64,000 nt of DNA, from contig CAVVFJ010000012.1 in assembly GCA_963747425.1 (NCBI GenBank), positions 310,001 to 374,000 on the forward strand, in the 5' to 3' direction. A model generated the notes under the pieces. That model had not been told where the DNA came from. It did not search any database and saw only the letters and a list, made by a program, of their open reading frames with translations. Source of the stretch: DASUPK01 sp963747425 (GTDB taxonomy: Bacteria; Actinomycetota; Thermoleophilia; Solirubrobacterales; 70-9). A program made the position numbers and the translations under genes. The first letter of the stretch is position 1. Each line of letters opens with the position of its first letter. Below, piece by piece: positions 27,469 to 36,231 of the stretch.

Positions 27469-28820
27469 GTCGCATTCCGATCAGGCTCAGGGTGACCCTG
27501 GTCTTCATGATCGTGATGGCCATCCTGCTGGCCGCCCTCGGCGTCTTCGTCTATTCGCGTTTTGAGACGGAGCTCAGCGAGCAGATCGACCAGAGCCTTC
27601 GCTCGCACGGAGACGACATCGCGTCGCTCGTCGCGCGAAAGGATCTCAGCAAGTCCACGAGCCTGCTCGGCCGGGAGGAGAGCTTCGCCCAGGTTCTGGA
27701 CTCCGGCGGCGCCATCTACGCCACCACCGACCAGCTGGCGAATCACCCGCAGCTCTCGCCCGCCGAGGCGGCGCGCGCCGCCCGGGCGTCCTTCATCGTC
27801 ACGCGCCCGCATGTCCGCAGCATCACGGGCCAGGCGAGGCTGCTGGCGAGGCCTGCCCAGGCGCGCGGGAGGACCTTCGTGGTCGTGGTCGCGGCTTCGC
27901 TGGACGATCGGAACGACTCGCTGCGCAACCTGAAGACGATCCTCCTGATCGGAGGGCCGGTCGCCCTCCTCCTCGCCTCTCTTGCCGGATACGCGGTCTC
28001 GGGCACCGCGCTGCGGCCGGTCGAGACGATGCGGCGGCGCGCCGCGGAGATCTCGGCCGCCGAGCCCGACCAGCGCCTGCCGCTGCCCGAGGCCAACGAC
28101 GAGCTTCGCCGACTTGGTGAGACCCTCAACGGGATGCTCGGCAGGCTCGAGGCCGCCCTCGAGCGAGAGCGCACCTTCGTCGACGACGCGAGCCATGAGC
28201 TTCGGACACCCCTGGCCCTGCACAAGACCGAGCTCGAATTGGCGCTGCGGTATGCGAAGACCCCGGATGAGATGCGCGCGGCGATCTCCTCGGCGATTGT
28301 CGAGGTGGACCGGCTCAGCGGGCTGGCCGAGGACCTTCTGGTCCTGGCCCGGTCGCAGCAGGGAAAGCTGGCCCTGCACATGCGCAGGGTCCGGGTCGCG
28401 GATCTGCTCGGCGGCGTGCGCGAGCGCTTTGCGGCACGCATCGGCGAATCCGGGCGCTCGCTCGTCGTGGAGCCGGCGAATGGCCTGGCCGTCGACGGCG
28501 ACGCCGTCCGGCTGGAGCAGGCCCTCACCAACCTGATCGAGAACGCGATCCAGCATGGCGCCGGAGACATCACCCTGAGCGCGAGCGAGGCGGCCGGCGA
28601 TCTGGAGATCCACGTCGAGGACAGAGGTCCCGGCTTCCCGCCCGAGTTCCTCGACCGCGCCTTCGAGCGCTTCAGCCGCGCCGATCCGGCCCGCGGCGGA
28701 GACGGCACCGGGCTCGGCCTGGCGATCGTCGACGCGATCGCACGCGCCCACCGCGGCAGCGCCCACGCCGCGAACCGCAACGGCACCGGGGCCGATGTCT
28801 GGATCGAGCTCCCCCGCTGA
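27465..28820 (+). CDS. Sensor histidine kinase
   Basis: The protein has 451 residues: an N-terminal membrane helix (LRVTLVFMIVMAILLAALGV), a periplasmic sensor region of about 120 residues, a second helix (TILLIGGPVALLLASLAGYA), a HAMP linker (SGTALRPVETMRRRAAEI), the phosphoacceptor His in DDASHELRTPLALHK, the N box NLIENAIQHG and the G1/G2 boxes DRGPGFP and GGDGTGLGLAIV. It forms a standard two-component pair with the upstream regulator. Confidence 0.95.
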   Translation: MSRIPIRLRVTLVFMIVMAILLAALGVFVYSRFETELSEQIDQSLRSHGDDIASLVARKDLSKSTSLLGREESFAQVLDSGGAIYATTDQLANHPQLSPAEAARAARASFIVTRPHVRSITGQARLLARPAQARGRTFVVVVAASLDDRNDSLRNLKTILLIGGPVALLLASLAGYAVSGTALRPVETMRRRAAEISAAEPDQRLPLPEANDELRRLGETLNGMLGRLEAALERERTFVDDASHELRTPLALHKTELELALRYAKTPDEMRAAISSAIVEVDRLSGLAEDLLVLARSQQGKLALHMRRVRVADLLGGVRERFAARIGESGRSLVVEPANGLAVDGDAVRLEQALTNLIENAIQHGAGDITLSASEAAGDLEIHVEDRGPGFPPEFLDRAFERFSRADPARGGDGTGLGLAIVDAIARAHRGSAHAANRNGTGADVWIELPR

Positions 28821-28843
28821 CCCCAGGTGTCTTCTGGCTGAGC

Positions 28844-28860
28844 TTTCACGGTCGGTTCAT
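28844..28860 (+). promoter_or_regulatory. Direct-repeat operator before the lipoprotein gene
   Basis: TTTCAC at 28844 and GTTCAT at 28855 repeat the 11-base spacing of the site at 26741. A TAGAAC -10-like box follows ten bases later (28871), which is the usual position for activation by an OmpR-type regulator. Confidence 0.5.
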
Positions 28861-28915
28861 TCGGCATCCGTAGAACCGGTCGCGCAATGACCAAGACGAC
28901 CGAATGGAGAATCAG

Positions 28916-29692
28916 ATGAAGGCCCGAGCGATCTGGCGCGCGGGAGCCGCGGCGGCGGGCATCGCCGTCCTGCTTCCAGCGCTCGCCGGGTGCGGCGGCT
29001 CGTCGGGGGGCAACACGACCCAGGCGGCCGCGCAATCCGGCACCAACACCCTCCCGCAGACGAGTGAGCCGTCCAACCTCAATCCGGCGGACTTCACGAC
29101 CCAGATCGACAATCCGTACTGGCCGATGCCGGTCGGCGCCCAGTGGCATGTCCGGGTCACCAACCCGGAGGGCGAGCATCTGACCGAGACGATCACGGTC
29201 GAGAACAGGACCAAGGCGATCGCCGACGGCGTCACCGCGAGGGTGGTCCACGACGTCGCCTACACGAACGGGAAGCCGACCGAGGTCACGGACGACTGGT
29301 ACGCCCAGGACAAGGACGGCAACATCTGGTACTTCGGCGAGGACACCGCTTCGATCGAGAACGGCAAGAAGGACACGAGCGGGTCCTTCGAGGCCGGGAA
29401 GAGCGGCGCTGAGGCCGGCATCGCGATGCCCGCCCACCCGTCGGTCGGGCTGACCTATCGCGAGGAGTACCACAAGGGCCACGCCGAGGACCGCGCCAAG
29501 GTGCTGGCGCTGGACCAGCAGGTCGAGGCGCCCGTCGGCCATTTCACCGGCGCGATCCTGATCGACGACACGAGTCCGCTCGAGCCCACCGTGTCCGAGT
29601 ACAAGCTCTACGCCAAGGGCGTCGGGCCTGTGGTCGCGGTTTCGGTCTCAGGAGAGTCCGAGCGAGAGGACCTGATCAGCTACAGCAAGTGA
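28916..29692 (+). CDS. Lipoprotein of unknown function, likely regulon member
   Basis: ATG 28916 is chosen because GGAGA lies eight bases upstream and because the signal then begins MKARAIWRAG; ATG 28904 is less likely. The lipobox is LPALAGCGGSSGG. The 258-residue product has a Gln/Thr linker and a beta-rich domain (DNPYWPMPVGAQWHVRVT, ETITVENRTKAIADGVTARV, KDGNIWYFGEDTASIENGKK, SEYKLYAKGVGPVVAVSVSG). Similar proteins are annotated only as hypothetical. The operator upstream suggests control by the adjacent two-component system. Confidence 0.7.
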   Translation: MKARAIWRAGAAAAGIAVLLPALAGCGGSSGGNTTQAAAQSGTNTLPQTSEPSNLNPADFTTQIDNPYWPMPVGAQWHVRVTNPEGEHLTETITVENRTKAIADGVTARVVHDVAYTNGKPTEVTDDWYAQDKDGNIWYFGEDTASIENGKKDTSGSFEAGKSGAEAGIAMPAHPSVGLTYREEYHKGHAEDRAKVLALDQQVEAPVGHFTGAILIDDTSPLEPTVSEYKLYAKGVGPVVAVSVSGESEREDLISYSK

Positions 29693-29697
29693 CGCCC

Positions 29698-30114
29698 CTA
29701 TTGGTTCGGCAGCGAGGATCCCGCGAAGAAGAAGAACCAGAACTCGAACGCGAGCACGCCGCCGACCACGCAGATCACCACCATGCGCTCGACGGGGCTG
29801 ATCCCGAACTTCTGGCGAACGTCATGCTCGCGCTCGTCGCGCATGCTGCGCAGCCAAGGGGAGGTATGGCGAGCCTCCGGATGCCTTCCGGTGAGGTCGT
29901 CGTACTTGGCGTTCAGCCAGGTCAGCGCCCAGGCGAGCAGGAAGACCAGCACCGCGAGGACCGCGATCACCGAGAAGACGGCGGTCATGCTCAGGTTGTT
30001 CAGATTGCCCTGCACCTTGGAGCCCACCCAGACCGCGAGCAGTGGCGCGCCCGTCCACAGGTTGATGGAGCAGAGCGCCGATGCGGTGACGAGACCGATC
30101 TTCTTCAGCACCAT
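29698..30114 (-). CDS. Small integral membrane protein
   Basis: The 138-residue protein has three hydrophobic segments: SALCSINLWTGAPLLAVWVG, a long one VFSVIAVLAVLVFLLAWALT, and MVVICVVGGVLAFEFWFFFF near the end. A basic loop of about 45 residues lies between the second and third (SPWLRSMRDEREHDVRQKFG). No family is recognised. It is convergent with the lipoprotein gene, six bases away, and 13 bases downstream of the next minus-strand gene. Confidence 0.7.
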   Translation of the reverse strand: MVLKKIGLVTASALCSINLWTGAPLLAVWVGSKVQGNLNNLSMTAVFSVIAVLAVLVFLLAWALTWLNAKYDDLTGRHPEARHTSPWLRSMRDEREHDVRQKFGISPVERMVVICVVGGVLAFEFWFFFFAGSSLPNQ

Positions 30115-30127
30115 CTCGACGCTGAGC

Positions 30128-30400
30128 CTACCCCCGACGGAAGAGCCGAGACAACAGACCGGGAGCGGCCGGCTCGACGTCCTCGCGCAGCGGCAGCCGC
30201 CCCTGCCTCCGGGCGGCCATCACGCACGCCGAGTGAGCGTGGCGGCGGCGGGAGGCGTCGCCTTCGGGCGTGATCAGCATGTGCTCGCTGAGGGCGGGCA
30301 GCATTCCGCCGCAGAGGGGGCAGCGGTAGGTCGCCGGCTTGCGGTTGGCCGCCGGGCGCACCGCGTACCAGCGGGCCTTGCGGAAGTCGTCTCGGCTCAT
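30128..30400 (-). CDS. Small zinc-ribbon-like protein
   Basis: ATG 30400 gives 90 residues (MSRDDFRKARWYAVRPAANR). TYRCPLCGGMLP has a CxxC knuckle, and RRRHAHSACVMAARR has a His and Cys that could complete a zinc site. The tail is acidic, then AAPGLLSRLFRRG. A longer frame upstream has no plausible N terminus. It probably forms an operon with the membrane protein at 29698. No function is assigned. Confidence 0.65.
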   Translation of the reverse strand: MSRDDFRKARWYAVRPAANRKPATYRCPLCGGMLPALSEHMLITPEGDASRRRHAHSACVMAARRQGRLPLREDVEPAAPGLLSRLFRRG

Positions 30401-30525
30401 CGCCGGAGCGACGTTAAGGCAGCTTGATTGCGGCCGCCAGCCCCGCCAGGGTGAGGGATCGGAGGGCAGGGCTGGCAGCCACACCTCGAATACGGTCCGC
30501 GTCCTCCTGGAGATTGGTCCCGCGG

Positions 30526-31398
30526 TCAGGCAGACGAGTCCGACGGGCTCCTCGGCTCGAGGAAGACGTCGATGGTCGCGATTCGGCCATCGCTGATGGT
30601 CATGGCCACCACCGCGAATCGCCTGCCGTCGATGTCCGCGACTGCGCCCATCTGGCCGTTGACGATGGCTGGGCGGCCGTAAGGGGCAAATGGGCGGCCG
30701 CGCGCCAGCGCTCGCCGGGCGACGTTCTCGGCGCCCACTGCCGGCGGTGCCCATCGCCGGTCCCCTTCGACCGTATGAACCCGCGACACCACGTCCGGAT
30801 CGAGGACATCCAGGAGCGCCTCGAAGTCACCGGCGCGCGAGGCGGCCAGGAATGCTTCGACGACACGATGCTGGGCGGCGAGGTCGGGGTCGGGCGGCGG
30901 CACCGAGCCCCGAACCGTGCGACGTGCGCGGCTCGCCAGTTGCCTGGCGGCGTCTGCGCTTCGCCCGGTGATCTCCGCGATCTCGCTGAAAGGCACTCCG
31001 AACATGTCGTGGAGGACGAACGCGACGCGCTCTGCGGGGGAGAGGTTCTCCAGCACGACCAGCATCGCCAGCCCGACGGAGTCGGCCAGCTCGGCCTCCT
31101 CGGCGGGCTGCTCTTCGCTGACCTCGCTGACGATCGGCTCGATGTGATCGGCCCCGTCGAGCTCCTCTCGCCGCGCCTTGCGGGCTCGCAGCATGTCGAG
31201 GCTGACCCGGCCGACCACGGTCGTCAGCCAGGCGCGCAGGTTCTCGACCTGATCGGAATCCGTTCGGCTGAGGCGAAGCCACGCCTCCTGGACCGCGTCA
31301 TCTGCCTCGCCCGTCGAGCCGAGCATCCGGTAGGCGACCGCTTGCAGGTGGGGCCGGTGCTCCTCGAACTCCTGGGCCAGAAGTGTGTCGTTGCTCAC
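30526..31398 (-). CDS. ECF sigma factor of the ECF41/SigJ type
   Basis: The protein has 290 residues: sigma region 2 (LQAVAYRMLGSTGEADDAVQ with ENLRAWLTTVVGRVSLDMLR), region 4 (LSPAERVAFVLHDMFGVPFS with SADAARQLASRARRTVR) and a C-terminal SnoaL/NTF2-like domain of about 110 residues (HRVVEAFLAASRAGDFEALL to VFLEPR). This C-terminal extension is the ECF41 hallmark and acts as a built-in regulator in that group. The gene is divergent from an MFS exporter with an 82-base gap, which makes the exporter a candidate target. Confidence 0.9.
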   Translation of the reverse strand: MSNDTLLAQEFEEHRPHLQAVAYRMLGSTGEADDAVQEAWLRLSRTDSDQVENLRAWLTTVVGRVSLDMLRARKARREELDGADHIEPIVSEVSEEQPAEEAELADSVGLAMLVVLENLSPAERVAFVLHDMFGVPFSEIAEITGRSADAARQLASRARRTVRGSVPPPDPDLAAQHRVVEAFLAASRAGDFEALLDVLDPDVVSRVHTVEGDRRWAPPAVGAENVARRALARGRPFAPYGRPAIVNGQMGAVADIDGRRFAVVAMTISDGRIATIDVFLEPRSPSDSSA

Positions 31399-31480
31399 TG
31401 TTCGTCACGTCCTCTCATTCGGGTCCGTCATAGCACTGACGAACGCAACGCGGCCAGTGTGACGGTCGCAGGAGGCTGAC

Positions 31481-33037
31481 ATGGCTCGTAAATGGTGGAC
31501 CCTGATGACCGTCTCGGTGGCGACCTTCATGTTGCTGCTGGACATCACCGTGGTGAATGTCGCGCTGCCGTCCATCCGGGACGACCTGGGCGCCAGCTTC
31601 ACCGATCTCCAGTGGGTGGTCGACGCCTACGCACTCACGCTGGCCGCGCTGGTCCTGACGGCCGGCTCGCTTGCCGACAGGCTCGGCAGGCGGCGAATCT
31701 TCGCGGCAGGGCTCGGGATCTTCTCGCTGGCTTCGCTGCTCTGCGGGTTCTCGCCCGATCCGACATTCCTCAACCTCTCCCGCGCGCTCCAGGGTGTCGG
31801 CGGGGCGATCATGTTCGCGGTCTCGCTCGCGCTGGTCGCCCAGGAGTTCCCGGCCGGACGTGAGCGCGGCACGGCGATGGGGATCTACGGCGCCTCGATC
31901 GGCGTGGCCGTCGCAGTCGGACCGCTGGTCGGTGGAGCGCTCACCGACGGGCTTGGCTGGCAGTCGATCTTCTTCCTGAACGTTCCCATCGGGCTGGCGG
32001 CGATCGCGATCACCTATCTGAAGCTGCAGGAGAGCCGGGACCCGAACGCGACCCGGATCGATTGGCCCGGCGTCGCGACCTTCAGCGCTTCCCTCTTCAT
32101 GCTGGTGCTCGCGCTGGTCCGCGGCAACGACGAGGGCTGGGGCAGCACGATGATCGTGTCGCTGTTCGCGGGGTCGGCGGTCCTGATGGGTGCCTTTGCA
32201 GCGATCGAGAGCCGCGTAGGCGAGCCGATGCTCCCGCTGGGGCTGTTCAAGCGGCCGGCGTTCACCGGCGTGCAGCTGGCGGCCTTTGCGGTCTCGGCCT
32301 CGGCCTTCGCGCTCTTCCTCTACCTGACGCTGTATCTGCAGAACTACCTCGGCTACTCGCCCCTCCAGGCCGGGCTGCGCTACCTGCCGGTCACCGTGGT
32401 GAGCTTCTTCGCCGCGCCGATCTCTGGAGCGATGCTGTCGCGTGTTCCCGCGCGTCTGTTGATGAGCGCGAGCCTCGCGGTGGCGGGAACGGGCCTGCTC
32501 CTCATGTCGGGGGTCGACGCCGGGTCGGAGTGGACGACCCTGCTGGGTGGGTTCCTCGTCCTTGGCGCGGGCGTCGGCTTCCTCAACCCGGTGATCGCCG
32601 ACGTGGCGCTCAGCGTGGTGCCGAAGGAGCGCAGCGGGATGGCGGCCGGCATCAACGACACGTTCCGCCAGGTTGGCGTCGCGGTGGGCGTCGCCGTCTG
32701 GGGGGCGATCTTCATCGGGCGTGGGGCCGACAAGTTCCGCGAGCTGACGGACGGCACACCTCTCGCCGCGGGCGACCACCCACGCCAGTTCGTCGAGGCG
32801 GCGTCGTCGGGCAGCCTGCACCAGGCCGTGGCGTCGGTTCCGCCGGGGAGCCGCCAGGCGGCCACCAACGCGGCGCGGGAAGGCTTCCTCGCGGGCTTCA
32901 ACGACGTGCTCACGCTCGGCGGCCTGCTGTGCATCGCCGGCGCGGTGCTGGCCCTCTGGCTCGTCCGCGAGCGCGAGATCGAGCGCGAGCCCATGGAGGC
33001 GCCCGGCCCGGTGGCGGCGATCGGCGCAACGGACTAG
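31481..33037 (+). CDS. MFS multidrug exporter, DHA2/EmrB type
   Basis: The protein has 518 residues and 14 predicted helices. Motifs of the 14-TM family are present: MLLLDITVVNVALPSIRDDL (motif D1), SLADRLGRRRIFAAGLGIFS (motif A), and GIYGASIGVAVAVGPLVGGA (motif C). The start ATG 31481 has GGAGG ten bases upstream. Likely substrates are lipophilic drugs. It is divergent from the ECF sigma factor and is followed by a strong terminator. Confidence 0.93.
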   Translation: MARKWWTLMTVSVATFMLLLDITVVNVALPSIRDDLGASFTDLQWVVDAYALTLAALVLTAGSLADRLGRRRIFAAGLGIFSLASLLCGFSPDPTFLNLSRALQGVGGAIMFAVSLALVAQEFPAGRERGTAMGIYGASIGVAVAVGPLVGGALTDGLGWQSIFFLNVPIGLAAIAITYLKLQESRDPNATRIDWPGVATFSASLFMLVLALVRGNDEGWGSTMIVSLFAGSAVLMGAFAAIESRVGEPMLPLGLFKRPAFTGVQLAAFAVSASAFALFLYLTLYLQNYLGYSPLQAGLRYLPVTVVSFFAAPISGAMLSRVPARLLMSASLAVAGTGLLLMSGVDAGSEWTTLLGGFLVLGAGVGFLNPVIADVALSVVPKERSGMAAGINDTFRQVGVAVGVAVWGAIFIGRGADKFRELTDGTPLAAGDHPRQFVEAASSGSLHQAVASVPPGSRQAATNAAREGFLAGFNDVLTLGGLLCIAGAVLALWLVREREIEREPMEAPGPVAAIGATD

Positions 33038-33044
33038 GAAAACG

Positions 33045-33070
33045 AGGCGGGCCCCCGAGGGGGCCCGCCT
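33045..33070. terminator. Bidirectional hairpin terminator
   Basis: AGGCGGGCCCCC at 33045-33056 is followed by two bases and its perfect complement GGGGGCCCGCCT to 33070; with a four-base loop the stem is 11 base pairs. It lies between the convergent MFS gene and the sedolisin gene. There is no T tract on either side. Confidence 0.75.
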
Positions 33071-33103
33071 CTCGCGTCGGAACTGTGACCCGGAGCGCGC
33101 CGG

Positions 33104-34315
33104 CTAGAAGGCGGCGGTCCCGTTCGGGGTTCCGAGGCCGGTCGGCCCGTCGTAGCCCGCACCGGAGGTGCAGAGATACGCCGGGCTGCAGCTGCCGTTG
33201 TTCCCCGAGGTCACGTCGAACAGCGATGACGTGTGGCTGTAGGGGAACGAGCCGTAGTTCACGCTCGAGCCGTTGCCGGCCAGGGCGTAGACGCCGGCGA
33301 CGATGGGCGCCGAGGCGCTCGTGCCGCCGACCACTCCCCAGCCCTTGAAGCACTGGCCGAGGATCTGGCCAACGATGTTGCAGTTGCTGTCGTAGACGGC
33401 GACGCCGGTGTTCGGATCGGCGACGGCGGAGACGTCGGCAACCGTCCGTCGGGCGCAGCCCGAGTCGGTCTGCCAGGCGGGCTTCGGCTCGTAGGCCGAG
33501 CAGCCGCTGCCGGAGCCGCTCCAGGCGGTCTCGGTCCAGCCGCGCGCGTTGGACGCGTGGCTGAGAGTGGTGCCGCCGACCGCGGTCACGTACCGCGAGG
33601 CCGCCGGGTACTCGACGCCGAACCCGCTGTCGCCCGAGGAGACGGTGATCGCCGCGCCCGGGTGGTTGAAGTGGGCGTCGTCGGCCGTCTCGGAGCTCGA
33701 CTCGCCGCCGCCATAGCTGTTGGAGATCGCGGTGGCGCCCAGCCTGGCCGCCGTGTCCTCGGCGGCGTACAGGTTGGAGTTGATGTTGGAGGTCGCCTCC
33801 ACCAGCAGGATCTTGCAGCCGGGACACACGGCCGAGACCATCTCCAGGTCGAGTTGCGTCTCGAGCGCCCAGCCCTGGTCGTTGGTCGGGTAGCTGCCCT
33901 GGACCCCGTTCTGGTTGACCTTCTTGAAGCAGCCGTTGGCGGTGGTGCAGGCCGGCAGGCCGTAGGTGGAGCGGTAGGTGTTCATGTCGGCCTCCGCCGT
34001 GTTGTCGCCGAAGGCGTCGACGATCGCGACGGTCTGGCCGGCGCCGCCGCTCGACGGCAGCGCGTACGCGCTCCTCAGGTCGGCCGGGCCGTAGCCGGCG
34101 GTCGGAGCCGCAGCGGCCTTCGCCTCGCCCTTGAGCGTGGCGATCAGGTTGAGGTCGCAGTGCGAGTGGTTGGCGCGCAGGTCTAGGGCGCAGGCGCCCG
34201 GAATCACCTTCGTGTTCGGCAGTGACGCGCCCGACGCGCCGCCGGTGGCGACCAGCGTCAGAGCGAGCGACGAGGCGACGACCGCCCCGGCGATGGTCAG
34301 GTGGCGAAGACGCAT
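33104..34315 (-). CDS. Secreted sedolisin (S53) protease
   Basis: ATG 34315 gives a signal peptide (LTIAGAVVASSLALTLVATG). The 403-residue product has the S53 catalytic set: Glu and Asp in WALETQLDLEM (E-x-x-x-D), the oxyanion Asp in TVSSGDSGFG, and the nucleophile Ser in GGTSASAPIVAGV. The catalytic core begins soon after the signal (YGPADLRSAYALP), so the large prodomain of classic sedolisins is missing or very short; that subgroup is common in actinobacteria. Acid-active secreted peptidase is the family expectation. The downstream hairpin (33045-33070) is the terminator. Confidence 0.9.
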   Translation of the reverse strand: MRLRHLTIAGAVVASSLALTLVATGGASGASLPNTKVIPGACALDLRANHSHCDLNLIATLKGEAKAAAAPTAGYGPADLRSAYALPSSGGAGQTVAIVDAFGDNTAEADMNTYRSTYGLPACTTANGCFKKVNQNGVQGSYPTNDQGWALETQLDLEMVSAVCPGCKILLVEATSNINSNLYAAEDTAARLGATAISNSYGGGESSSETADDAHFNHPGAAITVSSGDSGFGVEYPAASRYVTAVGGTTLSHASNARGWTETAWSGSGSGCSAYEPKPAWQTDSGCARRTVADVSAVADPNTGVAVYDSNCNIVGQILGQCFKGWGVVGGTSASAPIVAGVYALAGNGSSVNYGSFPYSHTSSLFDVTSGNNGSCSPAYLCTSGAGYDGPTGLGTPNGTAAF

Positions 34316-34441
34316 GTCTGAGTACCTCTTCTCTCCGCGGCGGCTGCTCACCGCCGATCGCAGTTCCCGTTAGCGCGATCCGCACTCCCCGGGCGTCTCG
34401 CGCCGCGAAAATTTAGTACATGGCGCCGAGGCTGTGCTTCG

Positions 34442-34888
34442 CTACCGGACCCGCGTGAAGACCAGGTCGAAGTCGGTCTCCCAGTTGGTGCCGTCCTTGG
34501 TTGCCTCCCAGCGAGCGTCGATCCGGTTGCCGTCTTCGCTGAAGCGGCCGGTGAAGCGCTGTGCGAAGGGCTCGCCCTCACGCCAGATCTTCCACTCGCC
34601 GTCGCCGATGCTCAACTCGTAAACGCGGCAGACGCCGCGATCGTCCGAGTAGAGCTGGAAGTAGCGATCGTTGGCAGCGTCGCACCCGATGACGCATATC
34701 GCGTTGGGTGCCTCGGCCATCTCGACGACGGAGCGCTCGATCAGGAACGGCGCTCCCTCCATCCACTCGAATGTGATGCCCGCCTCACCCGGCCAGGGAG
34801 GGCCGCCCGGAGGGGTCGCCTCCAGCTTCCACTCTCCGACCAGGGGCTCGAGCTCCTTCAATGCGTTCTCCGCGGTGGGCTGATCCAT
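34442..34888 (-). CDS. DUF1579-like small protein
   Basis: The 148-residue protein has ENALKELEPLVGEWKLEATP at the N terminus and a lipocalin-like pattern: GEAGITFEWMEGAPFLIERS, YFQLYSDDRGVCRVYELSIG, FTGRFSEDGNRIDARWEATK, WETDFDLVFTRVR. Such proteins are annotated as DUF1579 or heme-binding-like beta barrels. A full ribosome-binding site AAAGGAGG lies seven bases before the ATG. It may be in an operon with the MBL gene upstream (13-base gap). Confidence 0.72.
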   Translation of the reverse strand: MDQPTAENALKELEPLVGEWKLEATPPGGPPWPGEAGITFEWMEGAPFLIERSVVEMAEAPNAICVIGCDAANDRYFQLYSDDRGVCRVYELSIGDGEWKIWREGEPFAQRFTGRFSEDGNRIDARWEATKDGTNWETDFDLVFTRVR

Positions 34889-34901
34889 CCTCTGTCCTCC
34901 T

Positions 34902-35762
34902 TTAGGCGGTCGCGGGCTGGCGCTGCGCGGCCTCGAGCATCTGCGGGTCGTGCGAGCAGAACAGCGTCACCTCGTCGCCGTGATCGCGCTGGAGCTCTCG
35001 CAGGCGCTCCAGATTTCGGTGGCGCGCCTTGCCGTCGTGCTGGTTGATCGTCTCGAAGAAGCGCAGGCCAGGGGGGCAGCGACCCGGCGTCTCGATCTCG
35101 CCGTGGAAGAAGAAGGCATCGCCGCAGTGCAGGAGCCAGCCCTCAGAGGTGTTGACGGCGACGCCGCTGTGCCCGGCCGTGTGGCCGGGGAGGGGGATCA
35201 TCGCGATCTCGGCGTCGAGATCCGGGAGCAGGCGGATGCTCTCGAAGCCGAACCAGCTGTCGCCGCCGGCGCCGTGCTCGACCCAGATCGGGCCGTGCGC
35301 CCACTGCGCCTCGACGTAGCGGGCGCGCTCGAGCAGGGGCGGCGACTTCGCGGCCGCCAGCTCCGCTCCGAAGACGTGCACCTGCGCCTCGGGGAAGTCG
35401 CCGAGGCCTCCGGCGTGATCGACGTCGAGGTGGGTGGTGACGATGTGGCGGACGTCAGCCGGATCGTGGCCGAGCGCCTCGATCTGGCGCACGGCGGTCT
35501 CCCTCTCCCGGCAGACGGGCGCCACCGACGCCCGGAAGACGGCGCCGAGGCGCTTGGGATCCGCGCAGTCGCCGGTCCCGAATCCGGTGTCGACCAGGAC
35601 CAGCTCGCCGCCCGCCTCGATCAGCAGGCAGTGGGCGACGACCTCGGTCTTCTCGAGCAGACCGCCTTGGCCGGCGAGAAGGCGCGCCCCCCTCGGGCAC
35701 ATCGTGCCGCAGTTGAGGTGCTCGACCTCGATGCGCCGGAGCCTAAGGGATACTGCCGCCAT
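34902..35762 (-). CDS. Metallo-beta-lactamase-fold hydrolase, AHL-lactonase-like
   Basis: The protein has 286 residues. The metal motif is HIVTTHLDVDHAGG: H-x-D-x-D-H instead of the usual H-x-H-x-D-H, a known variant in this broad group. Other ligands are in LPGHTAGHSG and LLHCGDAFF. EHLNCGTMCPRGARLLAG at the N terminus is typical of the lactonase-like subgroup. The start ATG 35762 overlaps the start of the divergent gene: both use the four bases CATG (35760-35763). Substrate is unknown; quorum-signal lactones are only one possibility. Confidence 0.83.
   Translation of the reverse strand: MAAVSLRLRRIEVEHLNCGTMCPRGARLLAGQGGLLEKTEVVAHCLLIEAGGELVLVDTGFGTGDCADPKRLGAVFRASVAPVCRERETAVRQIEALGHDPADVRHIVTTHLDVDHAGGLGDFPEAQVHVFGAELAAAKSPPLLERARYVEAQWAHGPIWVEHGAGGDSWFGFESIRLLPDLDAEIAMIPLPGHTAGHSGVAVNTSEGWLLHCGDAFFFHGEIETPGRCPPGLRFFETINQHDGKARHRNLERLRELQRDHGDEVTLFCSHDPQMLEAAQRQPATA
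35749..35754 (+). promoter_or_regulatory. -10-like box GATACT, leaderless layout
   Basis: GATACT is followed by six bases and ATG 35761. The box lies inside the first codons of the divergent MBL gene. Confidence 0.4.
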
Positions 35763-36231
35763 GGCTGCGGACGCAGAGGAGGCTCAGGCCGCAAGGGAGA
35801 TCATCGACGGCAACCTCTACATGGTGGTGGCCACCTCCGACCCGAGCGGCCAGCCGTGGGCAACGCCCGTCTATTTCGCCCACCGCGACTACCGCGAGTA
35901 CTTCTGGATCTCGGAACCGGATGCAACGCACTCGGTGAATCTGCGCGACCGGCGGGAGGTCGGGATCGTCATCTTCGACTCGACCGTGCCGATCGACACG
36001 GGCCGGGGCGTCTACATCTCGGGGGTTGCGCACGAGGTCCCGGCCCACGAGGCGGCCGAAGGGATCGAGATCTTCTCCCGTCGCTCAGTCGGTCACGGCG
36101 GAGGCGCCTGCAGCGAGGAGGACGTCAGCCCGCCGGCACGCCACCGCCTCTTCCAGGGGACGGCGGAGGCGGTGTACGTGCTGGACGAGCACGACCATCG
36201 GGTCGAGGTCCATCTCCCGCCGTCGGCCTAG
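35761..36231 (+). CDS. Pyridoxamine 5'-phosphate oxidase-like (flavin/F420 split-barrel) protein
   Basis: The 156-residue protein has the split-barrel pattern: LYMVVATSDPSGQPWATPVY, YFWISEPDATHSVNLRDRRE, IVIFDSTVPIDTGRGVYISG, ending with HRLFQGTAEAVYVLDEHDHR. Proteins of this group bind FMN or F420 and reduce small molecules or heme. The stop shares CTAG with the convergent reductase gene. Confidence 0.8.
   Translation: MAADAEEAQAAREIIDGNLYMVVATSDPSGQPWATPVYFAHRDYREYFWISEPDATHSVNLRDRREVGIVIFDSTVPIDTGRGVYISGVAHEVPAHEAAEGIEIFSRRSVGHGGGACSEEDVSPPARHRLFQGTAEAVYVLDEHDHRVEVHLPPSA

Noticed and set aside
30128..30754. A longer 208-codon version of the zinc-ribbon gene
   Set aside because: The added N terminus is Arg/Gly/Pro-rich without motifs. 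ATG 30400 begins the conserved-looking protein.
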